From Antedon bifida (lineage: Eukaryota > Echinodermata > Crinoidea > Comatulida > Antedonidae): a DNA stretch of 64,000 bases. The notes beneath the pieces are model-generated. The model did not search any database and was not told the DNA's origin. It was given only the letters and a program-made list of their open reading frames with translations. Made by a program: the position numbers and the translations under genes. Below, in pieces: positions 20,286 through 33,200 of the stretch (positions within the stretch are counted from its first letter, which is position 1; each line of letters starts with the position of its first letter). The stretch is from NCBI GenBank assembly GCA_963402885.1, contig OY727095.1:25487001-25551000 (forward strand). The letters run 5' to 3'.

Positions 20286-21533
20286 GGAAATTTTTTTTTA
20301 AACAATGTCAAAATTGTTTTTTCAGAATTATGCCAGATTATGCTAGATTTTCTTACCGACGGGACATTTTGCCGACAGGAAATTTCACCGACAGGTCATT
20401 TCGCCCATCGTGCATTTCGAAAATTGGCCGACCATTTCACAATTAACACTCCTGGCACGGTTTATAATGACGTCCAGTATTTAAGCGAATGCATTTCTTT
20501 CACGAATTAACATCCATCTATCAATCTATGTATTCAGTAGTAAATTATATTCTTTTGTTTGGCGTAATTTGTTGCAAAAAATGATCATTGCCGGTGATGT
20601 TTAAACTAAATGAAAGCTTAATGAGTATACAAAAACATAAAATTAAACTTAAAAAAATAAAATTAAATTAAACTCTTCCTGATCATTGTACTTCTAATTA
20701 CTTTACTCAGAGCCTATCACCTGAAGATTGAGGAGGTATTTTATCTCTCTCCTGAAACAGTCTGTAGTGTTAATAAATATGTTGAATTATTAACCTGAGT
20801 CTTGATTTTTCATTTAAAATTAAACTTAAACATGTGTTCTATAATCGATGCCATGTTATTATTGTGTACCATGCCCTACATCAAATCAAACATGTTGTTT
20901 TGGGGTTTTTTTGCTGGAATATTGGTTGTTATATTCTGGTACATTACCTGCAATATCAAGGATAGCCCAAATGAGCTTATATTTAAAGCATGATAGAACT
21001 AAGGTAGTGTGTACAGTTGGTAGTCTGTAATAGCTCATTTTATATTTACAGTGTGCTACATCATATAACATTGGTTATCTAAACTATCCAAGGTAGCCAA
21101 CTTTAGGGTACTTGCGGTGCAGCGGATCATTAGTCTGTCATTACCCATTTAGTATTGTATGAACTCAAGTTCATTTGGCATAAATCTTCAGTGGTTCCGT
21201 TACTCACTCATCTATGATATCCCCATTTTTAAACCTTCCATGGGGATTCTGGCTGGCCTATTGTAGTGGAAAAATAATGTCGAATTTGGTATGAGGAGGT
21301 CATGGACATCACATTGTAGTGAAATTAGGTGGTATCTCTCTCTCTCTTTCATCTATTTGGTACCATTTTAAACTCGCTCTACCATCAGAACCATGGAGCT
21401 CTGAATCTTACAGATAATTATGGTTATGCATTAGGGTCTCACTATCTTAACCGATCAGCCTTACGCTCAATTCACTATCACCCCAAGTTGAAAGAATTTT
21501 TGTTAAACGCATAAATATTTGGTACATCATTTC
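20286..21533. other. Intergenic, no gene seen
   Basis: Near 20350-20420 CCGACAGGAMATTT-like phrases recur; otherwise AT-rich with short chance frames only. Confidence 0.4.
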
Positions 21534-21539
21534 TTTATT
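21534..21539 (-). promoter_or_regulatory. Candidate Notch polyadenylation signal
   Basis: AATAAA on the minus strand (TTTATT on plus), 1.4 kb past the Notch stop. It would give a long AT-rich 3' UTR, which is usual for Notch. Other weak signals exist (for example an ATTAAA near 22900), and no transcript evidence is available. Confidence 0.3.
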
Positions 21540-22940
21540 AATGAATACACTGCAACTGTTTCATTATAAAGTGTGCTGAAACAAGTCTCATTAGTCATCC
21601 ATAAAGCAAACTCTAAAATATAATCTAACACTAGAAATTTGAACCTCTTAACTTACATTTTGTCTATATACTTATGAGCATAACATCCTTAAGTGTTGAC
21701 AACCTTACTTTTCTTTTGTTAAAACGTTAAACATGATTAAATTCATATATTATACAAACATGCAAAATGAATAAAAAGCTTCTGCAAAAAAAATAAAAAA
21801 ATAAAACCATCAAAGTTAAAAAACATTATGAATAAAAAAAATAGAAAATATCAAACAACAAGGTATAATTTGAGTCAATATATATATAAATTCTACCCTG
21901 AAGTTGTACACACCAGTAGTGTGTTCTATACAATGCAGTAAATGTTGTTCTATGAAGCAATTATGTTGGCAGATATTAATCAATTTAAAAATATTGGACG
22001 AAACAAGCTACTGCTACTGTACAGTGCTAACATTGTTTAAACATAGAATCTCGATATCTATCTTACACCTGTAAAAACTAAAGCGTCTTTAAATTACCAT
22101 TCAAAATAATGACCTACAGTATAAACCCAATCACTATTTGATTCTAATGGTATAGGTATTCAAAATACATTGTGACTAATATTAGCATCCTTTGTTGTAC
22201 TGTATTCCTTTTTACAAAAATGTTCATATAGTACTATCCAATACCTACACAATTTACATTTAAAAATGTGCTTTTTCCAGTATCTTGCACCATTTAGTTT
22301 ACAAACAAAAGTCAAAAATCCCTTAGGTGTGGAATAAAATCAGTAATTAAAAACCGGACATCTCAAGCCTAAAATTCTCAATAAAACCTGTTCTGAATTG
22401 ATACAATGCAGATGTACCTCCTAATAATAACCTACTATACCCTTAGACAATTATTAATGTATGTGTATGAAAATATAATTGTATTTTTATACTTTACAAG
22501 ACAAGTTGCAAATATCAAAATGGCATATATGGATCATTTTGCATTGCTCTTACAAACAAAATTATATTTAAATATAAAATTATATTTGAGATAATTGTGA
22601 GTGTGAAAGACAAATAATTTGGCCCTCTTTTGACACAAAATATTACCTTATTATTGAAGTTGCAAACAGTAACAATTTACCTCAGCATCAGCCTCAAAAC
22701 AATTTGCCATCAGCTTGTCCTATAGCTGGTTGCAATCAGCCTCAATTTTTTCTACCAATGTATCTTTCTAATAGCAATGATGCCGGAATGTTTTACAAAT
22801 TAATTTGGAATGGATTTCTTTCTCATTACACCTGGTGTTTATACTTGCATAGTATCTTACATTCAATTATGTTGCAGGACTAAGAAGAAAAGACATCCTT
22901 TAATTTACAATCAAGTTTCCACCATCTATACAAAGTAATG
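21540..22940 (-). other. Probable Notch 3' UTR
   Basis: AT-rich stretch between the Notch stop and the candidate polyadenylation signal. Only short chance open frames, no recognised repeat family and no coding signal. Interpreted as 3' UTR by position only. Confidence 0.4.
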
Positions 22941-24200
22941 CTAGATATACAGTGAACGAAAAATTTGTTCATTCGCATGTGGTAATTGTCCATTTATTAA
23001 TTTGGTGGCACCTGGCGGGCTTGAAATGCCTTCTGACCACGAATCTGAATGAGCTGAGTGCGGTGACGAGCTTGACCATTTTCCAGGTGAGTCTGGCGAG
23101 GGGGTTAAACAATTCTCTGCAAAGAGGTACGCATTTGTGCTTTCATTACTAGGAGGACCTGTTGAGAGCGGAGGTGTAGCATTACTATGATGCGAAGGAG
23201 GAGTTGGATACTTGGCAACATGATGCATAACATTCATATTTGACATTGATTGATGTTGATGTGCAGAACTATAGGAATGTTTGCGGGGGTGAAGATCTTT
23301 GACCACCATCATTCCAACATGATTATCGTGAGCATCAGACATACTTGACACTGCGTACAAAGAACCCGGGCTCTGGTGCAATTGGTGTGACATCATATTT
23401 TGTATGGATACTGAAGGATTACAGTATACACTACCTTTGGTCGGTGACCTCATAACCATGTGCGGTTGCTGCATCTTGGGCTCAGATACCATCGGTGTTG
23501 CCACCATTGGTTGTGGCATCTGTTGTACAGTCAAGCTTTGTTGGAGATGGTTTAACCCATCATGAACCCATGTTACGTCGCTGCTCATATTCGACATGTT
23601 TGCATGGTGAGATGATCCATTCATGTGTGCCATATCGGTGTACAAGTGAGGTGGTAGTTGCATGAGGGCAGTGCTAGCTGGTACAACACCTTCTTCAAGT
23701 GCAAGCCCATGTGGCAACATATTTTGCCCATTTGAGTATGGAGGTGGAGTTCTTTCATAATGTGTTTGTGGTGAGTCAAGAGAATGTACAGGTGACATTC
23801 CAACACTGGTATCTGTTGAAGACCGCTTTTTTCTCTGCTTTGGCTTCCTCTCCTTACCATTCTCAGACAAAGGAGATTTTGTACTATAATCATGTATAGA
23901 ACTTGATTTTGACCTTCCTTTCTTTTTTGAGTGCTTGCCCATGTGATGCATATAACTCAAATCATAATCATCTTTACCAACAGGGCTTAAGCCACCATTC
24001 ATATTCAAAGTACCTGGGCTAGGAACAACTTTATAAGAATCTAATAATTCAACAATATCAGTCATGTAACTCTCTTGTGCAATATCACGTGCTGATCTAT
24101 CCATGTGATCTGTAATCTCTCGGTTGACATGGTGATCTAGCAAACATTTTACCACTTCTACAGAATGTTCCTTGGCAGCTATTAACAATGGGGTTTGATC
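22941..24200 (-). CDS. Notch: Notch terminal exon: ankyrin 6-7, tail, PEST
   Basis: 1,260 bp including the TAG stop. It encodes ankyrin 6-7 ([34 protein letters not shown]), a Lys/Ser-rich segment with likely nuclear-localisation clusters ([18 protein letters not shown]), a Met/His/Gln-rich tail, and the C-terminal degron region [18 protein letters not shown]. The last part is strongly conserved in Notch proteins; phosphorylated TPSP recruits Fbw7 (family knowledge). The protein ends FRSLYI. Confidence 0.96.
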   Translation of the reverse strand, partial: DQTPLLIAAKEHSVEVVKCLLDHHVNREITDHMDRSARDIAQESYMTDIVELLDSYKVVPSPGTLNMNGGLSPVGKDDYDLSYMHHMGKHSKKKGRSKSSSIHDYSTKSPLSENGKERKPKQRKKRSSTDTSVGMSPVHSLDSPQTHYERTPPPYSNGQNMLPHGLALEEGVVPASTALMQLPPHLYTDMAHMNGSSHHANMSNMSSDVTWVHDGLNHLQQSLTVQQMPQPMVATPMVSEPKMQQPHMVMRSPTKGSVYCNPSVSIQNMMSHQLHQSPGSLYAVSSMSDAHDNHVGMMVVKDLHPRKHSYSSAHQHQSMSNMNVMHHVAKYPTPPSHHSNATPPLSTGPPSNESTNAYLFAENCLTPSPDSPGKWSSSSPHSAHSDSWSEGISSPPGATKLINGQLPHANEQIFRSLYI

Positions 24201-27200
24201 CTGAAATTAAAGGGCAATTATAAAATCAAATTAATTTTTCATTTAAATAGTACCATAATATTTCAAAAGTTTCACACTACTGTAGATTTGAATCAAGAAA
24301 ACGGAACATTCATTAGTAAACATTTTAACTTGAATTTTAAGCGTTAAAGTTAGTATTTTCTTTGACTTTGTAGGCCTACATTTATTCAACTTTTTAAAAA
24401 CTAATAGCAATAACTTTCCCATTTTGTGGGAAGTGTACTTTGAATACCCCTGTCGCTATATAACAAGGCAGAGCTATTATTAGCTAAAAATGAAATTTGA
24501 AAAAAATAATTTATTTTCTTGTTTTCTTTTACTTTTTTTTAAAAGCCGTTTTTGAAATTCTTAAATCGGGATGGTTTTGACATCGTAAATTTCCTGGCAG
24601 GTATGATTACACCATGCAGGATCGAAAATGTGTTTGTATGTAATGGAATTGTCTTTCCAACAAATGTTCGGCTCGATTAGATAAATACATTCATTGACCG
24701 GCGGTAGAAGCACATGGTTAAAGGGTCTTACACAACTGTTCCGGTACGGTTCCGGAAAATCCAATCGAACGTCAATGTTTCGTTTTTGCCGCATAGCCAC
24801 ATCATGAAAACAAAACATTTGCATCCATGTTTTTCTATCCTATAGTTTTTAGTCGCGTGGACGCGACTCTATAGTTCACTATGTCGGTCGGTCTGTCGGT
24901 CCGGTATCACTATGCGTTTTATCGCTTTCTGACCTTATCTTGATATCAGTTTAATCTAGCTAAGTCAATTTTTCACAGTATATTCCTTATGGCCAGGAAT
25001 CGATGTGGTTATGTTTTCACAGTGCGCAATAAAAAATTACGCGGTCTACGCACGATTTAACGAAATCACGTTTGTAATCATATTTTCACAACCATGAATC
25101 ACAATTAAATAAAATTTGGTACTCATAAATTTCAGGGCATAAATCATCATATGGCAATACAATTACGTGCGTAGCGCATGTAACGCATGCGTACGCGCGC
25201 TTAAAATTTTCAAAAATTTATTTTCGATGAAATAAGAGTACGTTTCAGGCAATTTTAAGCGTTTACAAAATTGCCATGAGTGCACAGATTTTTGCGCGCG
25301 CACTGCGCGTTAAATGTTATTCCGCACTCTTTTTGCCCGATTTCTGTTTTCTTGACTTACTTTTCAACTCGAAATTACGTTATACGAGCACGTCAAAAGT
25401 AAATAAATCAATAACGCATTTTGTCATGTCTGTGACACAAAAATATGATATTATTATTTGGACTGCTTGTTTTTTCTGGTTACATTAGAACCATTATCTA
25501 ATTGTCTTTTGAAAATGTTGACTATTATATAATATTTTAGAAATAATAACACTGTTTCTGTTATTTTGTAATGGACGTGACATTTTATATTACAATATTT
25601 TAATAATTAATTTTTTTGCCAAAAATACATTTTTTTTATTAAATTGTAAAGCATTTGATAGAATTCGAATGGAAGAATAAACTGTTTTGCAAAATGACCT
25701 TATACTCTGCAACAATTATGATACATATATTCTCTATACATCAGCAAATGCTGATAATTGTACATTTAGGTGGAGATTCTCTTGCAATTAAGGAGTGTCT
25801 CTCCATTTTTTATTTTTGTAAACATTATTCAAGAGTGTCCAAATTCATTAAATTAAATTATATTCAATCTAATGGATTATAATGTTTGAAAAATAACTTG
25901 TGTGATTATTGACCTTTGAATACTTTGCATGAAGCCTATTGATGGATTGGGGATGGGTATTGATTGTAACACTTTGGTACTGTATGAAGAGCCCACATCG
26001 TAAATATGTACAGGAAAGTGTGCCTTCTCCTTATGAACCTATAAAGTTTTTCCGAATAATGCCATATGGGATCCTTATGTCTGTTCTCTGTGGGCAATAC
26101 CAGCTCTGTATATGGAAATGGGTCAAACATTTGGTCCCATATAGTCTGGCCCATACAGGAAAAAGCCTGGATTTGCCCGAATGATCTTTTTTGGATCTCT
26201 ATATGGTACACTACATACGGCCCTTATTAGAAATGATTATGGTGTATAGATTGAAACTATTGCCTATCAAATTTTTCTGAAAGACATTTTACTGTATAGT
26301 ATAGCATTAGCCGTCATCGACAAATTATTCCAAACCACACGACACATTCAGTAAAATAGAAAGTCTCATTGACCATCTTCCTAATTAACGAACCTCGTGA
26401 ATATTAATAACATACACGCCCACACAACGCGGAACGGCCTAGTACCGGTACTGGACAGAAGTGCATCGTTTAGATGAATGCACATCGATTCAGAATAATT
26501 CTATTTTTGGAATATACATACCATATTTTTTTTGTTCAGTTATTTAGTCTACATAAGCACTATTTGCAGAGGGTAAAATGTTGTACTTCCGGTCATTTTT
26601 TCGTAAAATGTTTCATTAGAGCAAATATAAATATACATTCTGAATAAATCAGTGAAAAAATTAACTCTCTATGACTAGTAGTTTTTGAGATATGGTAACC
26701 CTGTAATTTCACCCTAATTTGTATATTTAAGCTAATTTGAACATCATCGTGAAGAGTGACATCATGGAAAAACGAAGATGTTAAAACAAAAGAACAAAAT
26801 GGATTAAAACAGACATAGATAGGCCTATATTGTACACAAAAAGCATAACAATTAGTACTAAAAATTGATGATAATAATGATAATTTATAATATTAAAATA
26901 ACAAATAAAACACTGTAATTTACAATATAATGATTAATCATGGGATGCGCGGACCGATTTTATCCCGGACGGACCAGTTTTGGTGGCCAAAATTGGTCTG
27001 GCCTGACAGGTTTTGGCAGCGATAAATGGTCCCCCGGACCGATTTTGGTGTGACAGGTATCAAGATTGAGAACAAGTCAAGCACGTAGATATGTGGTTTT
27101 TTTTGTCTTCCCTCTTCACATAGTAAATTTTGGGTATTCCCCTACTCCATATTATATATACGACAGCACATATTTTCTAATTTTGCACTATTTCGTGATA

Positions 27201-30200
27201 ACATACCAAAAAACGGGATCAGATAATAATAGATGCGCTTGCCAAGACAGGGCTGTGAAACGGCCGATAAACTAGTATAGGGAGCGCAAAAAATACATGA
27301 GTTTATCAAGCTGTGGAAACGGCCAATAAATACTGTGTAGTCGAAAGCAAAATACATGTGGTCCATTAAATACAGTAGTATGTCTTCAAGCTTGAGCGGT
27401 ATTTTCTATTCGTAAACATGTTGTTTCTTTTTGCCTTTTTCAGACACAGTAAGTCTGGCAGCTCGAGCGAACGTGAAGTGTCATTTTTGTAAACAATGAA
27501 TGAAATACGGTACGATCCTATCGACATCCCTTTTTATTAGACGATCAACTGAACGTAGTCCTAGGCCAAGTCTAGTTTTTACTTAAATATTGATTGATGA
27601 CTGTAGCTAGTTCGCCAGTGGAATAATTAATTATTGCATTTTGCCTGGATTTCCCATTTAATCATCTCAGATTATAATTTTGGGTAGTTTGTATGTATCT
27701 GCATATCTCATTTCAGTAGGCTAATTGAACCAAATTTGTGTAGAAATATGGACATTTTAGTGCTTGAGAACTTTTATATTATACACTTTAATATCAAATG
27801 TACTAAACGACTTCCTGGTTTTTGCCTCTGTCCTGGCTGACCTTAAACTTGGCTGCGTGCCAGTCACTATAAATAGCAGTCAGTGTTTTGGCTATCCGTT
27901 CAAAGTAGGACCACCGGCCGGCAAGATTTTGTCACCATTAAAATATTATTTCATGTTAAAAAAATTCCATGTCGAGTATCTGTCGTCTATTCTATGTTGT
28001 TGAGTCGTATGTATATTTTTTAGGTGGGGTTGGAAAGAAAACTGTACATAGAAAAAATTTATAAATTATCGATCAATGTTTAGGATAGAAAGTAACAATC
28101 CCAAACCACCACTACAATAGGTAGGTTTGGAAGCCGTTGGATACCGGAACATTTCATGCTAAACTATGTGCGCGTTGGGGGCGGAGCTATTGGGAAACGG
28201 AATAAACACAAATTTTCAGGGAACAACAGAAAACGCATCTCTGTGGTTTGGAATAATTTGTCGATGACGCCTTAATAGTATAGCAAACTCAGTTAATTGG
28301 AATTTATTTTTTTGACTAATTAGGATCAGTGCTTTCGTGTAAATATTTCTTTAAACTAAGATATAATATAAATGTTACCAAACAACCACCGCACTTGAAT
28401 ATAAATATCTATTATAAACAATTTGCGCTTAGTTCCAACTCTCTATGCCATGTCGTTATTTAGATGAGAAAAACACAATTACAGAAAAATGGGTGTTTCA
28501 GTATTGCAAGTATAAACAATTTGACATCAAAATTGGCTCACTTGGGAACAATTTGCTCCTAGTTTTAATTCTCTCCGACTTACTGGCGAAACGAGGTCAA
28601 ATGACAACATTGCTGAAACAGCCGTTGAAATAAAATATTGTAAGTATTTTTCACTAATTTACCAAGGTATTTTAAATTTTTGTTTTTTCTCAAAATACTA
28701 TACATTTTGTTTTTATTTCTATGTGCTTGTGTTAATTTGATACATTTAAATAACAATGAATTTCTTGGAAAATCATTTCAGGTCCATTTTAATGTACTAT
28801 ACCATGATAGATTTACGGCAGGATGATACGTTTTGTTGTGCTTATATGTTGACACTTGACATGTGGTTTATTTCATTTAATTTTTCTTTATTCCGGGCTT
28901 CATAGAATAAACGGTACATAATATACAAAAGTCACTCAACAATCTGACAGTTTTAATTTATGTTAACTTAAGCTTAAAAAAAATAATAGCTAATTCATTG
29001 TTGGTTCATCTAGAAAATTGTCATTAACACATGTGGGTTTAAGCTTAACTTGATTCTTTGAATGGTTGAGTGACCACACTAAAAAACTTACTGATTGAAC
29101 TTTTTGAGATATTCAGTACACAAAATCTTTACAGAAAGGAATAAAGAAATAAACTAGACATGAAACTCGTCACTTTGACGAGTTAGTTATCCGCACGACA
29201 AACGCCACATGCGCGTCATACGTTGGAATATTGCACACAGAAAAAGATTATGGCATTATGACCTGAACTGAAGAATATGATGTTATTGCTGAATTCTGTT
29301 ATTTTGTGTCATATATAGTATACACAGTATAATCTGTATACATATCACATACAGTGTAGAATAGGTGAAATTACGGGACCCGCTATTTATTCCAATTTTT
29401 AACATGTTGATGGTCTCAAAATGAAACGCAAAGATAGCAATTTCGGAAGGAAATTATCTCAACAACCACATATTAACGTGTAAAAGAAATTTTAATACGT
29501 GAAATATTGATGCGCGCTCTTTTAAATGTAATGAATTATGATGCAAAATATGAAAATACGACTTTTTTTATTTAACTGGCCATATGATGACGTCAAAACA
29601 TCCGATTGGCAAAATTTTCACATGATTTCGTATCTACAATCCAATAGCTTCCAGAAAACGTTTTAATCGTGATTATCACATTTTATTCTTACGAGCTATA
29701 ACAGATTAAAATTTACTGTAAAGATGAAATTAATGCCCCACGTTATTTAAATTTTTAGGCATGATGACGTCATAAAAATTAAAATATTTTTAACTCATGC
29801 GAAAGATAGTTGATTGAGCTAGACAATATAAAAATCGGGGTGAAAATGGAAAATGGATAAGCAGAGATGCGCTCTATTAAATGTGATGAGCTATGACGAA
29901 AGATACAAAAATCCTAAATTTTATATATTCGCGTGGCCATACGATGACGTCACAATGTCCGGTTAGCCATATTAATGCATGATCCGATATCTACAACTCA
30001 TCAACTTTCAGAATATGTAATAAATATAACTTTCATCGTTTAGTTTAGAAATTACGACTGTTTGAAAAAAGGCATAATTTTGACGAAATTTTGAACTTTT
30101 TCATCAAAAACGCGCGCAAATTGTCCAATTCAACATGTTCGTATGGCGTTATTGAAAGTGGAAAAGGTCTAAATTATTTTCAAAATTACTAGAAAAGGCT

Positions 30201-33200
30201 TGAAAAATATAATTCAAAAGAAAAAAACATGTTTTTCATACTCTGTGCACACCTTACGCGTAAATAATTTTGCGCGCGTGGGAATTGTTGACATGCGCAA
30301 AATGTCATAAAACATGTAAAAAGTTGATTAGAAATTCATTTTGCACATTTTTTAATTTCAAATGCGTGTGTGCGCGTAACGTTGTGTAAAACAAGCAATT
30401 TTTTTTTAAACAGAAAGTTAGCGCATGATATAAATTAAACTTTTGCAAAGTTTCAATTTAAAATATTATTTGGTTTTTGACCTATGTTAAATACGCGAAA
30501 TTCACAAAATCGCGCGTAAGTCACGTTGCGCAATTGTAAACATCCTGAACAGGTTTGCTGCACAACTTCATATGAATGACGATATGTTGAGAAAGTTACG
30601 AAATGTTATGTTTGCAAGTTTTACAGATTCGCGTGACACAAAAATTACAGAAAGAAAGAATAATACAGAAAAAAAAAGATGATGAAACAGGACAATTACA
30701 AGGAGAGGAGTTATCCACTACTATGCGGATAACTAATGATTTATAAAATAACAATAGGTGACAAAAAAGATCACCTAAAAATGATTTAAACTTACCATGT
30801 GGTCTTGAATGTCTCTATTGGCACGATTTTGTAGCAAAATTCGACATGCATGCACATTATTAACAGATGCAGTCCAATGTAAAGCACTCTTTCCATCATT
30901 GTCTGTAAGGTTGACATCCGCATTAGCTTCTATCAGATCCTCTATCATGTTAGAAACGGCTAATCTTGCTGCCATCATCAATGGTGTAACTCCTTTGCTA
31001 GTTTTTGCATCAACATTTGTTGCTCTGTTACTAACCAATAACTGTGAAAAAGTTTATTACATTAATTATATTTCGGTATCTTTTATTCATCAAAAAGTAT
31101 ATACATAAAACAATTCATGGCAGTATAAACTGAATTGCGAACTGAGTAGTTAAATACATTATACAAAATATACAGAATTAAACAAAATGAGCAAAATGAA
31201 GATTAATACAATAGTTAAGTTACGGTACATAGTCAATTAATTAGTAGAAAAATATCTTTAAAAATATATAATGTTTAAATATATAAAAATAAATAAATAG
31301 AGTTTTTATTTTCATTCTTTTTCGTTCATTCATTTAGTAATTTAACCATTGATGGTATAGGGGAGCATTGGAATCGTTTAGTTCTACATTTATATTCTTT
31401 GTATTTAAGTGAGTTTCGCATATTCATGTTATGTGTTTTATTGTTTAGTGGGAACCATTCACTAAATCTATTGTTTTGTACACATTTGTGAGCAAAATTG
31501 GCACAAAGCAGGTCACGGCGGTCTGACAAACGTTCAAAGCCTAACTCAGTCATTGCCGCATCGTATGATGTATAGTTCTCATAGCCTATTATACACCTAC
31601 AAGGTTATACCAAAATGCCAAACTGGGGCGGCGTATTCTAAAACGGGTCTGAAGTAGACCTTAAATACAATGGACAGCTCTTCCTTATTGAAACCACTTA
31701 GCTTAAGAAGTCTCAACATGAATAGTTTTTGGTTCCCCTTCTTAACTATTTCATTTGTATTGCTCTCCCATCTATATCAATCACGACACCTAGTAATTTG
31801 ACTTTATCAGCAAGTGGTAACACAGTACCATTAATTGTGAAATTCCGGCCTGGAAGTAAGCGGCGGCCAAAGAAAACTTGGAATATTTGGCATTTAGCGG
31901 GGTTTAGTTTCAATTTGTTATCGGACGCCCATTGGGAGAGTATATTGATGGAATTTTGAATTATACTATTCTCCCATGGCTTAATTTTTTCCCCTAAGGT
32001 AAGATCGTCAACATACTTCCAGACCGGAATTCCAGCTTCATTTCATCAAGAGCGTTATTAATAACGACCAGGAATATCAGAACAGCAAGTAGGGTTCCTT
32101 GGGGAACACCCCCAGTAAGGATGACCCACTGCGAATATACGTCTTTGTATTTCACTCTTTGGCGTCTGTCAATCAAAAAATCAATTATCCACTTCAACAA
32201 GGAGGCAGGGATATTGAGATCTAATAATTTAGACACTGCTATAGTGTGATCGACCAGGTCAAACGCCTTGCTAAAGTCGGTAAGTACCAGAGTGCAAATA
32301 TTACTTGCCACATCAGTATTGGAAGCAAGAAAATGGTAGATGTGTATTAGGCAGTGGGTTGTGGAGACGCCCTTTTGGTTTCCATATTGCCTAATGTCTA
32401 GTTTTGGTTTGATGGCGTCAATAACTATTTGAGTTACTTTGCGTTCAGCTATTTTAGACAGGGTGGGGGTAAGAGAAATGGGCCTTAACTTTTCTAGCGA
32501 AGGCGGATACGTTTTCGGGACAGGGACAACATTAGCTGCCTTCCACTGGGACGGAACTTTACTCTGTGATATTGAGGCGTTAATGATGTTGGTAACAGGC
32601 TCACTAAATTCTACTGCACATTCCTTCAGAAGAATCTGAGGTATGCTGTCTGGACCACCAGATTTGGCAATAGACACTTTTCTCATCATATATTTCATAT
32701 GGTTCAAATTGGGGGGGGAGGTGGTTCAGGACAGGGTAGGTATGCTGGTAGCATGGACGTATCAATTTTTTATTTGTGATGCTGCGAATCTCCGAATGCC
32801 ATCTCTTAACATTAGTTTCGCGCAAGATTCTAACTTTGCGCTGGGAGTAGCGTTTCTTACATACATTAATTTCCTGGATGATTTTGTTACGGAAATGTTT
32901 CCTTAATGGTTCATTACCTTTAGCAAAAGCAGATTGTCGTTTTTTGATAAGTTTTTTAATAGTATTGTTCATCCATGGCTTATCATTGGGGTGGACATTA
33001 ACATTTTTGGTAGGGAAGATCCTTTCAACAGCACCATTGACTAGTTCATAAAAAAGGTCTGCTTTGGATTGGACATCGGGGGTGCCTAATACAGTGTCCC
33101 AAGAAACATTTTGAATCCATCGACCAAAAGCATTAATCTTGGACTGGGGCATTGGTCTACAAGATTTGTTGATTAAGCTATTGTCGGATTTACACATTTT

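Larger units (their letters stand above)
26307..28274. mobile_element. MULE-like non-autonomous element with 11-bp TSD
   Basis: Direct repeats ATAGTATAGCA at 26296-26306 and 28275-28285 bracket a 1,968-bp element. Its ends are ~33-bp inverted repeats with two mismatches, sharing GTCATCGACAAATTATTCC and CAAACCACA. An 11-bp duplication fits Mutator-like elements. No transposase found inside. It contains a diverged piece of the nuclease-element arm (about 26570-26705). Confidence 0.75.
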
